Part shown: piece by piece, positions 35,195 through 43,882 of the stretch
How the letters are laid out: each line of letters begins with the position of its first letter
Numbering within the stretch: the first letter of the stretch is position 1
The notes under the pieces: generated by a model
The model's input: only the letters and a program-made list of their open reading frames with translations
Database searches by the model: none
What the model was told of the DNA's origin: nothing
Position numbers and translations under genes: made by a program
Source of the DNA: an uncultured Verrucomicrobiales bacterium
GTDB lineage: Bacteria > Verrucomicrobiota > Verrucomicrobiia > Verrucomicrobiales > Akkermansiaceae
Length of the DNA stretch: 64,000 nucleotides
Assembly: GCA_937928545.1 (NCBI GenBank)
Contig: CALGJQ010000007.1
Location: 248,001-312,000 of the forward strand
Direction: 5' to 3'

Positions 35195-36235
35195 ATGACA
35201 TCTCTCAATGAACAAAGCTTCATTTTCCGCCCGGTGCGGGAAGATGATCTTGATGAAATTTTCAAAATTGCAGACGAGGCAAAGGATCCGATTACGACGC
35301 TGCCTAATGATCGAGACTACTTAAGAGGGCGCATTCACGAATCTCTTAAGTCATTCTATCCCGTCATCGAGAGCCCCGGGAGTGAGTCATATTTTTTCGT
35401 TCTCGAATCCTATCCTGCCGGAGAAATTCTTGGCTGCAGTGCTATCTTTGCCCGAGTCGGAGGGTACGAGCCCTTTTACGCTTACGAAATTAGGGAAAGT
35501 CATTTTAATCATAAGCCACTCAATATCACCAAGACCATCTCCGAGCTTCACCTCAAGCTCGATCACGATGGTCCTACCGAAATTGGAAGTCTCTATCTTA
35601 AGGAGTCCGCTCGCGGTAAGGGCCTAGGTCCACTCCTTTCACTTGCCCGCTTTCTCTTCATCGCACAATTTTCTGAACGCTTTAGCGAAGAGATCATCGC
35701 CGAGCTGAGAGGGGTCTCAGATCAGGATTCTGAATCACCATTTTGGAATGCGGTGGGCCGACATTTTTTCGATTGTGACTACCTCACGGCCGATCTCCAC
35801 ACCGCAAAAAATAACAAGTCATTCCTCCGTGATCTCATGGGCAGGCACCCCATCTATCTCCCCATGCTTCCTCAGGAAGCGCAAGACTGCGTTGGAGAAG
35901 TTCACCCAAATACTCGTCCCGCTTTAAAGATGCTTGTTGAGCAAGGCTTCGAATTTTCAAACGAAGTCGATATCTTTGATGCGGGTCCAGCCTATCGCGC
36001 TAAAACATCGCAAATTTCCTCCATCGCTCAGACCCAGAAGACTCATGTCTCTGAGACTCAGCTCTCTCCGAGCCGAAACTCAACCCGCGCTCTCCTTTCA
36101 CGGACTGACCTTGATTTCCGCTGCCTTTCTTCCGAAATCCAGATCCTAGATGATGGGTCCGTTTCCGTCTCCCAAGCCACTCTCGAAGCTCTCGCACTGA
36201 GCATCGGTGACCCCGTTGCCTATCTGTCATTATGA
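35195..36235 (+). CDS. astA: Arginine N-succinyltransferase
   Basis: 346 residues, the family's usual length. FRPVREDDLDEIFKIA, LGCSAIFARVGGYEPFYAYEI, PTEIGSLYLKESARGKGLGPLLSLARFLFIA, the FWNAVGRHFFDCDYLTAD segment, and GRHPIYLPMLPQEAQDCVGEVHPNT are all AstA features. It joins succinyl-CoA to the alpha-amino group of arginine, the first AST step. The C-terminal ~50 residues are variable. Its stop overlaps the astD start (ATGA at 36232). Confidence 0.93.
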   Translation: MTSLNEQSFIFRPVREDDLDEIFKIADEAKDPITTLPNDRDYLRGRIHESLKSFYPVIESPGSESYFFVLESYPAGEILGCSAIFARVGGYEPFYAYEIRESHFNHKPLNITKTISELHLKLDHDGPTEIGSLYLKESARGKGLGPLLSLARFLFIAQFSERFSEEIIAELRGVSDQDSESPFWNAVGRHFFDCDYLTADLHTAKNNKSFLRDLMGRHPIYLPMLPQEAQDCVGEVHPNTRPALKMLVEQGFEFSNEVDIFDAGPAYRAKTSQISSIAQTQKTHVSETQLSPSRNSTRALLSRTDLDFRCLSSEIQILDDGSVSVSQATLEALALSIGDPVAYLSL

Positions 36236-37692
36236 ATCAATATCTCAATCAAAACTGGACCTCAGGTGAAGGGACTTCGATCCCATTAACAAATCCCTGC
36301 ACGGGCGAGGTCGGGGCTCAACTTCATGCCGCTAGCCTAGACCAGGCCGATCTTGCCATCCAAAGCGCTCGCGCCAGCTCTGCAAGCTGGGCTGCTGTTT
36401 CTCTTGATGAGAAAATCATCATTCTTCGTCGCTACGCCGAGCTCCTCGAAGCGAATCAAGACAAGATCGCGCAGAGTATTTCCGCAGACACCGGTAAGCC
36501 CATCTGGGAAGCCAAGACTGAAGCCGGAGCGATGAAAGGAAAAATCGAAATCTCGATCAAAGCTCAAGAAACACGCTGCGCGGAATTCGGCACTGGTGCC
36601 TCCACCACTCGCTTCCGCCCACATGGGGTGGTCGTTGTTCTCGGTCCCTTTAATTTCCCCGGCCATTTGCCCAATGGTCACATTGTTCCCGCGCTCCTTG
36701 CTGGAAATATCATCGTCTTTAAGCCCAGTGAACTGACCCCTCGGACTGGAACCCTCATTGTAGAATTCCTCCTCGAAGCGGGCCTCCCGCCGAGTGTGAT
36801 CCAACTCATTCACGGGGATGGGAATGTGGGAGCACATCTTAGTGGTCATGAAGGCATCGATGCCATCTTCTTCACCGGCAGCTCTTCCACTGGAAAACGC
36901 ATCGCAGCCGCGAATATTCATCGACCGGGAATGATGATCGCTCTCGAAATGGGAGGGAACAATCCTCTCGTCATTTCACAGATCGACCAGATCGAAGCTG
37001 CTTGCCTCACCATCGTTCAATCCGCTTTCATTACCGCTGGACAACGATGCACCTGCGCTCGTCGCCTCGTCGTGATCGAAAATGAAAATAGCGACGTCCT
37101 CATTTCTCGACTGATAGAAATGACACGCTCGATTCAAGTGGGATCTCCGAGCGATGACCCCGCTCCATTTATGGGCCCCGTCATCTCTCCTGCGGCGGCA
37201 AAAGAGATCCTGGCCGCTCAGCAAAAACTCCTCGCCCGAGGCGCCGAGCCGCTGCTGGAGTCACGTCTTCTTAAAGAAGACACCGCTTTTATCTCACCCG
37301 GCATTCTCGATGTCAGCAATGTCTCAGGATGCCGTGATGAAGAAATCTTCGGGCCACTCCTGCAGCTCATCCGCGTTCCAGATTTCGATGCGGCGATCTC
37401 AGAGGCGAACCACACTAGCTACGGCCTCGCGGCGGGCCTGCTCTCATCTGATGCACAAGAATACACACGCTTCCAAAATGAAGTCCACGCCGGGCTCATT
37501 AACTGGAATCAACAACTCACCGGAGCAAGCAGCGCCGCCCCATTTGGAGGAATCGGTGACAGCGGAAATCACCGCCCTAGTGCTTACTTTGCCGCCGATT
37601 ATTGCAGCCATCCCGTCGCCTCGATGGAAAGCTCTGAGCTCAATCTTCCAGCCGCTACTCCTCCGGGAATCAGCATAAAAAGCGAAGGCTAA
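36232..37692 (+). CDS. astD: N-succinylglutamate 5-semialdehyde dehydrogenase
   Basis: 486 residues of the aldehyde dehydrogenase superfamily. VVVLGPFNFPGHLPNGH and FKPSELTP bind NAD+, FFTGSSSTGKRIA follows, ALEMGGNNPLVI holds the general-base Glu, and AFITAGQRCTCARRL holds the catalytic Cys; the last wording is AstD-specific. It oxidises succinylglutamate semialdehyde to N-succinylglutamate. It is fourth in the operon, overlapping astA by 4 bases, with astB 14 bases downstream. Confidence 0.95.
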   Translation: MNQYLNQNWTSGEGTSIPLTNPCTGEVGAQLHAASLDQADLAIQSARASSASWAAVSLDEKIIILRRYAELLEANQDKIAQSISADTGKPIWEAKTEAGAMKGKIEISIKAQETRCAEFGTGASTTRFRPHGVVVVLGPFNFPGHLPNGHIVPALLAGNIIVFKPSELTPRTGTLIVEFLLEAGLPPSVIQLIHGDGNVGAHLSGHEGIDAIFFTGSSSTGKRIAAANIHRPGMMIALEMGGNNPLVISQIDQIEAACLTIVQSAFITAGQRCTCARRLVVIENENSDVLISRLIEMTRSIQVGSPSDDPAPFMGPVISPAAAKEILAAQQKLLARGAEPLLESRLLKEDTAFISPGILDVSNVSGCRDEEIFGPLLQLIRVPDFDAAISEANHTSYGLAAGLLSSDAQEYTRFQNEVHAGLINWNQQLTGASSAAPFGGIGDSGNHRPSAYFAADYCSHPVASMESSELNLPAATPPGISIKSEG

Positions 37693-37706
37693 AACAGGAT
37701 CTTAAG

Positions 37707-39044
37707 ATGAAGGAAACTCGTGAAATTAACTTCGATGGCCTGGTCGGACCACTGCATAACTACGCAGGACTCTCGCTTGGAAACGTCGCTTCACAGAGCC
37801 ATGCGGAAGCCGTTTCTAATCCACACCTTGCCGCGATGCAGGGGCTTGAGAAGATGCTAGAACTTAGCGAGCAAGGACTGGGGCAAGGCTTCATCCCTCC
37901 TCAGCGCCGCCCAGCGTGGCAGACTCTCCGACAAATTGGCTTTGCCGGAAGTGATCAGGAAATTTTAGATCAAGCTGCCCAGACTGCTCCTCATCTCCTC
38001 GCTTCCTGCTGTTCATCCTCCGCGATGTGGACTGCTAATGCGGCCACGATTGCGGCATCAGCTGATACCCTTGATGGGAGACTCCAATTCGTCCCGGCCA
38101 ATCTCGCCAGCAACCTGCACCGCTCGCTCGAAGCTCCGCAAACAGCTCAGATCTTAAAAGAGATTTTCAAAAGCCCCGATCATTTCGAACACCACGCGCC
38201 TTTGCCAAGCACTCCTCTTCTTTTTGATGAAGGAGCGGCCAACCACATTCGGCTTTGCTCTAAGCACGGGACTCCCGGGCTCCACCTCTTTGTCCATGGC
38301 ATAGATCACCAGAATCCTGATAGCCCTCGACCAAGTCGCTATCCAGCGCGTCAAAGTCTCGAAGCCAACCTCGCCCTGTCTCGACTTCTCAAACTTCCTG
38401 AAGATCGTTGCCTCTTCTTACACCAATCGCCCGAAGCAATTGACGCGGGAGTTTTTCATAATGACGTCATCAGCACGGGAAATGAAAATGTCTTTCTCTA
38501 TCACGAAAAATCCTTCGTGGGAGGAATTGAAGCCATTGACCAGATCTCGGCTCGATTCAGCAGAGTCTGCTCAGAAGAACTCTGCACCTTAGAAGTCTCG
38601 GAAGATCGCGTTCCACTCAAAGACGCCGTAGCAAGTTACCTTTTTAACAGCCAACTCGTGACCATGCCTAGTGGTCAAATGGTCCTCCTTGCTCCTCAGG
38701 AATGTCAGACGACTCCCAGTGTCGAACGCTACATCCAAAACGATCTGATTCCCGGAGAGAATCCCGTGTCCGGTGTCATCTTCATGGACCTTCGTCAAAG
38801 TATGCACAATGGTGGGGGACCAGCCTGCCTGAGACTACGTGTCGTTATGACCGAAGAGCAGCGTGCGCAAGTGCCACCTCAATTTTGGATGAATCCGGAA
38901 AACCACGCACTCCTCGTTAGCTGGGTGGATCAATATTACCCGAGATCTCTCCGTGCCTCAGACTTAGCGGATCTAAAAATTCACGAGCAGGCGAATCAAG
39001 CGTTCGACGCGCTTGAAGGTCTTTTAGGAATAAGCCTTCCATAA
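37707..39044 (+). CDS. astB: N-succinylarginine dihydrolase
   Basis: 445 residues, as in E. coli AstB (447). The N-terminus INFDGLVGPLHNYAGLSLGN, PPQRRPAWQTLRQIGF, SSSAMWTANAATIA, NDVISTGNENVFLYHE and QSMHNGGGPACLRLRVV, with the catalytic Cys, are AstB hallmarks. It converts N2-succinylarginine to N2-succinylornithine, two NH3 and CO2 in the second AST step. Last gene of the operon; no clear terminator is seen in the 41 bases before the convergent methyltransferase gene. Confidence 0.95.
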   Translation: MKETREINFDGLVGPLHNYAGLSLGNVASQSHAEAVSNPHLAAMQGLEKMLELSEQGLGQGFIPPQRRPAWQTLRQIGFAGSDQEILDQAAQTAPHLLASCCSSSAMWTANAATIAASADTLDGRLQFVPANLASNLHRSLEAPQTAQILKEIFKSPDHFEHHAPLPSTPLLFDEGAANHIRLCSKHGTPGLHLFVHGIDHQNPDSPRPSRYPARQSLEANLALSRLLKLPEDRCLFLHQSPEAIDAGVFHNDVISTGNENVFLYHEKSFVGGIEAIDQISARFSRVCSEELCTLEVSEDRVPLKDAVASYLFNSQLVTMPSGQMVLLAPQECQTTPSVERYIQNDLIPGENPVSGVIFMDLRQSMHNGGGPACLRLRVVMTEEQRAQVPPQFWMNPENHALLVSWVDQYYPRSLRASDLADLKIHEQANQAFDALEGLLGISLP

Positions 39045-39085
39045 AGGAGTCGCGCGAACAGGAAGTAGAAGGTCGGGGGCTTGAC

Positions 39086-40054
39086 TTAAGAGGGCTGGGA
39101 AAAATCACCAGTCAACAAGGTCGTGTCTTCCGACTGGAAGCGATAGTCCTCGATCTCAACGGTCCACCTCGCATTGGAGTGCCCCTTTCCGTAAGGTTCA
39201 TGGACAAAGTGAACTTTGATGCGCGTGCCTTTATCAACGAAGATCGTTTTTCCGATGGGGAAGACGGTCCGCCCCCAATGGGTATCTGGGCAGCTAGGAG
39301 CATTGGAGAGCTCCACCGTTTTGGCGGACTTCGTTTCAAACCAAGCGGCGAGGCAATTGATCTCACCATCGCAATCAGAGATGAACTCTAGTTCTGTCTC
39401 AAAGGTTCCTCCGGCTTGGTCCGCAGTGCAGCTATGGCTATCGACCGTCCACATGAGCTGCGCCTTGCAGGCCAGATCATCTGGGGTGACGTGATGACAG
39501 CTGGCTTCGGTGCGTCGCTGGACATCATCGCCCACTAAGGAAAGATCCACGCCGTAAGGTCGGCTATACCAGAATTCGACTTCTTCTTGGAGATAGCGAT
39601 CGTAGGCCGGAACCATCCAAGAGGTCGTCGTGCCCGGAATCATGACCCCGCCAGGCTTGAGCCAGCGGTCGCGGGCCTGAATGACAATGGGGAGGAGGTT
39701 TTCGTCGACCCCATAGCCGCCCAGCCATTCTGAGACGATGACATCGACCTTTTCAGGGAGTTCTAGTGCTTCCATTTCACCTTGAATCACGGTGATCTGA
39801 TCACTGAGGCCATTTTCTGCAATGATCTGCTTGGCAGATTGAGCGACTGGCGAGCGCTCTACCGCATAGACTTTCTTTGCTCCAGCTTGGGCTGCAAAGA
39901 TGCTCAGGATTCCTGTCCCAGCGCCGATGTCTAAGACGACCGAGTCTGGTGTCACGACCTCAAACAAGGCATCGCGAAAAGCCTTACAGCGGACTTCATC
40001 CTGTAACATCGATCCATGATTCGAGAGGTTCCGGTAGCTGATTTCAATGCCCAT
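39086..40054 (-). CDS. Protein arginine methyltransferase (PRMT)-like SAM methyltransferase
   Basis: 322 residues. SAM motif I is VVLDIGAGTGILSIFAAQAG (39-58), followed by VYAVE. The PRMT features are all there: an N-terminal YRNLSNHGSMLQDEVRCKAF similar to the PRMT alpha-Y/Z region, a double-E loop SEWLGGYGVDEN with Glu109 and Glu118 spaced as in eukaryotic PRMT1, and a THW loop (PDTHWGRTVF, 257-265) in a C-terminal beta barrel. Type I and II PRMTs methylate arginines in proteins. Bacterial members are uncommon and their substrates unknown. It ends convergently with astB, 41 bases apart. A methyltransferase acting on another nucleophile is possible. Confidence 0.8.
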   Translation of the reverse strand: MGIEISYRNLSNHGSMLQDEVRCKAFRDALFEVVTPDSVVLDIGAGTGILSIFAAQAGAKKVYAVERSPVAQSAKQIIAENGLSDQITVIQGEMEALELPEKVDVIVSEWLGGYGVDENLLPIVIQARDRWLKPGGVMIPGTTTSWMVPAYDRYLQEEVEFWYSRPYGVDLSLVGDDVQRRTEASCHHVTPDDLACKAQLMWTVDSHSCTADQAGGTFETELEFISDCDGEINCLAAWFETKSAKTVELSNAPSCPDTHWGRTVFPIGKTIFVDKGTRIKVHFVHEPYGKGHSNARWTVEIEDYRFQSEDTTLLTGDFSQPS

Positions 40055-40227
40055 AGGTGACTGCTACTGCCCAGAGTTTGCTTTTACAAACTTTTCGTAC
40101 AAGAGGGGGCGGGTTTGAGCTCTTTTTTCGTTCCATCCATGTGACGCCGGAGGGAAATGCTCGCAAAGCAGTTCATTCCTCGATTACGAGATTGCATCAA
40201 TTTGGTCTGTGAAATGTCTCTACGCGA

Positions 40228-40560
40228 ATGACTTGGGCCTTTGCTACTCATCTTTTGGTTCTTTCTTACGCCTCGCTGAATCAAGAAAAGGTGGCGAATT
40301 GTTCTCACTTGAGAAAAGCGTGGTTTTGGTTAATCGCTCTCTTTTTGATTCAAGGAGTTCTTGCTTCTGGCGAGTTTGTGAGCGCGCTCAAATATTTTCT
40401 CTTTGGTAAGCCGGATTCAGCTCCAATGACTTCTGGGTTTCAAGATCAGATGGCGGATTCGCCGCCTGGCATTCTGCCAAGTCTTCTCGTAATTCTCCCT
40501 CATTTTTTCTTTGTGATGAGTCTCTACCGATTCTCCAAAGCGCTGATTCCAGCTAAGTGA
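40228..40560 (+). CDS. Small membrane protein, function unknown
   Basis: 110 residues with three likely transmembrane helices (~2-18, ~30-48, ~82-100) and basic/polar loops. A purine-rich start context is weak. It is divergent from the methyltransferase gene, with 173 bases between that hold the promoters of both. No family recognised. Confidence 0.6.
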   Translation: MTWAFATHLLVLSYASLNQEKVANCSHLRKAWFWLIALFLIQGVLASGEFVSALKYFLFGKPDSAPMTSGFQDQMADSPPGILPSLLVILPHFFFVMSLYRFSKALIPAK

Positions 40561-40669
40561 TCAAAAAATGTAAGAGGGCGTTATCGGTGCTTTACGGAGC
40601 TTTGGCTTTAGCCCGAGTCGAGAGTGGGCAGTCTGGAGACAGCCGTTCCGTGGGGAGGGGGCGGGAGGC

Positions 40670-41449
40670 CTACTTTTTGAAGTGGGGGGCGAAGAGTTTG
40701 ATGACGGGGAGGTGGAGGGCGGTGATGCCTAGGATGATGAGGGCGAGGAGGAAGGGGGCGTTGTTTCCGCTGATGTGTTGGAGGGAGCGCCAGACGGTTT
40801 CGTAGAAGGTTCCGGAGAAAGGTTGATCGCGGAAGAGGGCGACTTCGATCGTGGGGGTGCCAAAGAAGGGACGCATGATCCATGAAAGTTGGGCTCCGAC
40901 GAAGGCGTTGCCGGCGAGCCAGGCGACGAGGGTGGTGGCGGCGGTGCGGGCATTTGGAGTGACGGCGAGGAGGAGTCGGGCGAGGTGGAGGTTGGCAATG
41001 ATCCCTGCCATGGCGATGAGGAGGGTGTGAGCGATGAGGTAGTTGGAGTGAGAGGTGGCGGCGTTCGGGGCTTCGGGTGAGGGGGCATTGAAGGCCATGA
41101 AGAAGGTGACCGGGGCGAGAGCGCCGAGGACCATGGCGGCGATGGCGAAGCTGACGAGTTGGGCGATGAGGGATTGTCGGAAGCCTAGACCGCTTCCGAG
41201 GAGAAGTCCGAGCATGCCATTGAGGAGGCCATTACAGGCGAGGGTGAAGAAGATGAGGGCGGGCATCTTGAAGGCGACAAAGAGCCCCATTTGAGGAGCG
41301 CGCCAGAGACCGACGGTGAGTCCGTAGGCTCCAAATCCCATGATGATGGTGAGGATGCAGAGTCGGATGTTTTTTGAGCTAGGGTCGATGATCCAAGCGC
41401 GCAGGTCTTGAGGTGCGCCGCGAAGGAGGATGGAGAGTTCTCTGAGCAT
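40670..41449 (-). CDS. Integral membrane protein downstream of creBC
   Basis: 259 residues with about six transmembrane segments and a short cytoplasmic N-terminus (MLRELSILLRGAPQDLRAWI). It does not look like CreD, which is longer. Its start overlaps the stop of the preceding small lipoprotein gene (TGATG), so translation is coupled, and both follow creC. No family is recognised. The 109 bases to the convergent small membrane gene hold nothing clear. Confidence 0.75.
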   Translation of the reverse strand: MLRELSILLRGAPQDLRAWIIDPSSKNIRLCILTIIMGFGAYGLTVGLWRAPQMGLFVAFKMPALIFFTLACNGLLNGMLGLLLGSGLGFRQSLIAQLVSFAIAAMVLGALAPVTFFMAFNAPSPEAPNAATSHSNYLIAHTLLIAMAGIIANLHLARLLLAVTPNARTAATTLVAWLAGNAFVGAQLSWIMRPFFGTPTIEVALFRDQPFSGTFYETVWRSLQHISGNNAPFLLALIILGITALHLPVIKLFAPHFKK

Positions 41450-41601
41450 CAGAAACGAGGGCTCAGTGGGGTGAGAGGGAGAGAAGGGTATTCGGCGTCT
41501 GGAGGGTGAATGCGGATGACCTTGATGGTGTTTTTAGGGACAGGATCACCGCAGGAGGAGAGGGTGAGCAGGGTGCAGATCCAAAAGGTGGCCTTCGTCA
41601 T
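41449..41601 (-). CDS. Small lipoprotein (50 residues)
   Basis: A short gene read directly from the sequence. It begins MTKATFWICTLLTLSSCGDP, a compact lipoprotein signal with lipobox L-S-S-C (Cys17), followed by a ~33-residue Pro-rich mature part ending LTPLSPRF. Its TGA shares a base with the ATG of the following membrane protein gene. It lies 63 bases after creC on the same strand. The signal and coupled stop make it convincing despite its size. Function unknown. Confidence 0.65.
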   Translation of the reverse strand: MTKATFWICTLLTLSSCGDPVPKNTIKVIRIHPPDAEYPSLPLTPLSPRF

Positions 41602-41664
41602 GCTCGAAAGGTGCCGAGCTTGTGTGAAGACTTGATGATCTGAATGTGAAGATTTGAGGGGAGC

Positions 41665-43083
41665 TTAGTTCTTCAGAGAGGCAAGAGGCAGAGTGATGCT
41701 CGCTTGCGTTCCGCTGTTTTCCGGTGAGGAAATCGAGACCGAGCCTTGGTGGAGTTCGGCGACTTCTTTGACGAAGGCGAGTCCGAGGCCGTTTCCTTTG
41801 GCGGAGTTTTCTTTGCGAAAGGAGTAAAAGCGCTCGAAGGCTCTTTCGGCAGCGAAGGCTTCGATTCCAGGGCCCTCGTCGCTGACTTCGAGGGTGATTT
41901 TGTCATCCTTTGCGGTGGCGGAGAGGGTGACGGTGCCGCCCTTTGGGGAAAATTGGATGGCGTTTTGAAGGAGGTGATTGAGGGCGGATTTGAGGAGGGG
42001 CTCATTTCCGAAAAATGGTAAGGGCTCGGGGAGTTCGCTCGCGAGCGTGACCTCAGAGGCCTCGGCGAGGGCTTTCATTTCGTTGAGGCTTTTTTGGCAG
42101 CAGGCGGTGAGGTCGAAGGGATGAGAATCTTCGAGGTGGGTTTGTGCTTCGAGGGCCGAGAGTTCGAGGAGGCGGTGGATGAGATCTTCGCAGCGTTTGG
42201 TTTGGGAGCGGATGTTGCCGACGAAGCGGGCTCGATCAGCCTGGGGCATGTCTTCGTTGAGGAGTTCGGCGGCTCCTTGGATCGCGGCAAGTGGGGACTT
42301 CAGTTCGTGGGTGAGGGTCTGAATGTAGCGCTCGGCGTATTGGCGACCTTCGAGCGATTCGCGCATGTCGTGAAGGGCGTTGGCGAGGGTGTTGACCTCG
42401 CGGCCAATGCCGACTTCGGGTTTGGAGCGCCGTTCGCCTCGGGTGATGGCGCGGGCGTAGTTGGTGAGTTTTCCGACGGGTCGGAAGAGCCAGATGAAAA
42501 CTGCGCCGATGAGCGCGAGAATACCGAGACCAATTAGGGCGACGGCCCAGATGATGGTTTGACGACGGTCTTGGACGAAGGGGAGGACATCGCGTTGGGC
42601 CTTCGACACTGAGACGCAGCCAATGATTTGGCCATCACGACGAATCGGAGCGCCGACGTACATGACGGAAGAGCTAGGGTCTTCTTCGATCAGTCGAGAA
42701 GAGCGGGCTCCGTATTCTCCTTTTAAGGTTTTGAAGACATCACTCCATTCAGAGAAGTCTTGGCCGACCGTATCGGGATTTAGGCTATCGAAGATGACGA
42801 TGCCTTTTTTGTCAGTGAGGTAGGCATTGATGCCCACTTTGTTTTTAAGCACGGAAAAAACACGAGCTTCAAATTCGCGGTCTTCGAGGCCTTTGAAAAT
42901 CTTGCTGAGGTCTTGCTCGTTCTCGACATAATTGGCGAGGAGTTGAGCGGAATCGATCATCGATTCTTCAGTCGCTTGGAGAGTTTGGGATTCGAGGTCT
43001 TCGAGGAGGTAGTCGGTGAGACGATAGAAGCCGAGCCCCATGATGAGGGTGATGAGGAAGAGGGTGACTCGGGTGAGACGCAT
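41665..43083 (-). CDS. creC: CreC-like sensor histidine kinase
   Basis: 472 residues (E. coli CreC 474) from the ATG at 43083. The upstream extension of the frame is Pro/Arg-rich and rejected. TM1 is at ~5-25 and TM2 at ~175-200, with a sensor domain between (LNPDTVGQDFSEW, MYVGAPIRRDGQIIGCVSVSK). It is followed by HAMP, the H-box TLTHELKSPLAAIQG, the N-box HLLQNAIQFSP, and G-boxes DEGPGIEAF and GNGLGLAFVKEV. CreC responds to growth medium or envelope state in enterobacteria. It is 65 bases downstream of the CreB-like regulator. The name is by similarity; the signal here is unknown. Confidence 0.85.
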   Translation of the reverse strand: MRLTRVTLFLITLIMGLGFYRLTDYLLEDLESQTLQATEESMIDSAQLLANYVENEQDLSKIFKGLEDREFEARVFSVLKNKVGINAYLTDKKGIVIFDSLNPDTVGQDFSEWSDVFKTLKGEYGARSSRLIEEDPSSSVMYVGAPIRRDGQIIGCVSVSKAQRDVLPFVQDRRQTIIWAVALIGLGILALIGAVFIWLFRPVGKLTNYARAITRGERRSKPEVGIGREVNTLANALHDMRESLEGRQYAERYIQTLTHELKSPLAAIQGAAELLNEDMPQADRARFVGNIRSQTKRCEDLIHRLLELSALEAQTHLEDSHPFDLTACCQKSLNEMKALAEASEVTLASELPEPLPFFGNEPLLKSALNHLLQNAIQFSPKGGTVTLSATAKDDKITLEVSDEGPGIEAFAAERAFERFYSFRKENSAKGNGLGLAFVKEVAELHQGSVSISSPENSGTQASITLPLASLKN

Positions 43084-43148
43084 TGGAATGGACGAATGAA
43101 CGATTGCAGAATGAACAAATGGCTTGCTTGGGGGCGGGGAAGGAAGGA

Positions 43149-43820
43149 CTAGAAAACTAGGGTGTAGCCTAGTCCGCGGCGGGTTTGGATGGTTTCGGCG
43201 GCGTCTTCGGAGTGGGTGCGGAGTTTGGCGCGGAGAGTTTTGATGTGGGCGTCGATGGTGCGGTCCATCGCGGAACCGGGATCGTCCCAAGCTTGTTCGA
43301 GGAGTTGTTCGCGGGTGAAGACGCGGCCGGGTTGGGCAAGGAGGATGGCGAGGAGTTTGTATTCGTGCGCGGTGAGATCGAGGGGATGGCCGCAGCAGGT
43401 GATGCTCATGGTATCGGCCTGATGATGGAGGAGGTCGGAGGAAACCTCTGAAGGAGCGGAGCCGCCGCGGCGAAGGATGGCGCGGATGCGAGCCACGACG
43501 GTGCGGGGCGAAAAGGGCTTGGTGACGTAGTCATCGGCACCGAGTTCGAGGCCTAGGACTTGGTCGATCTCGGAATCACGGGCGGTGAGGAAGAGGATGG
43601 GGACTTGCGAGAAGTCGCGAATTTTACGGCAAAGATCGAAGCCGGTGAAGTCGGGGAGGCCGATGTCTAAGACGGCGAAGTCAGGGGCGTGTGAATCGAA
43701 GTGGTCTAATCCCTCTTGTGCCGTGCTGACGTGAGTGACGGAGAAGTTTTCAGTTTCGAGCGCGTAGATGAGGGTATCCGCGATGGCGGCTTCGTCTTCA
43801 ACAATTAGGACGGCGGGCAT
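43149..43820 (-). CDS. creB: CreB-like OmpR/PhoB-family response regulator
   Basis: 223 residues. The receiver domain has IVEDEAAIADTLIYALE, the phospho-acceptor Asp in DFAVLDIGLPDFTGFDL, and YVTKPFSPRTVVARIRAIL. The C-terminal winged helix has LTAHEYKLLAILLAQPGRVFTREQLLEQAW and DAHIKTLRAKLR. PDFTGFDLCR and the total length match CreB. It is the first gene of an apparent operon with creC, a small lipoprotein and a membrane protein. Confidence 0.9.
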   Translation of the reverse strand: MPAVLIVEDEAAIADTLIYALETENFSVTHVSTAQEGLDHFDSHAPDFAVLDIGLPDFTGFDLCRKIRDFSQVPILFLTARDSEIDQVLGLELGADDYVTKPFSPRTVVARIRAILRRGGSAPSEVSSDLLHHQADTMSITCCGHPLDLTAHEYKLLAILLAQPGRVFTREQLLEQAWDDPGSAMDRTIDAHIKTLRAKLRTHSEDAAETIQTRRGLGYTLVF

Positions 43821-43882
43821 AGGGGAACTTTATCGGAGAATGATGGAGAAGAAAGAGCCCATTTTCCCATCTGCGTGCTCCT

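Noticed and set aside
40084-40308. Minus-strand open frame in the gap between methyltransferase and small membrane gene
   Set aside because: It overlaps the plus-strand membrane gene start, has no signal or family feature, and fills the likely promoter region.
41665-41669. CreD as the gene after creC
   Set aside because: The following genes are a 50-residue lipoprotein and a 259-residue membrane protein, too short for CreD and without its features.
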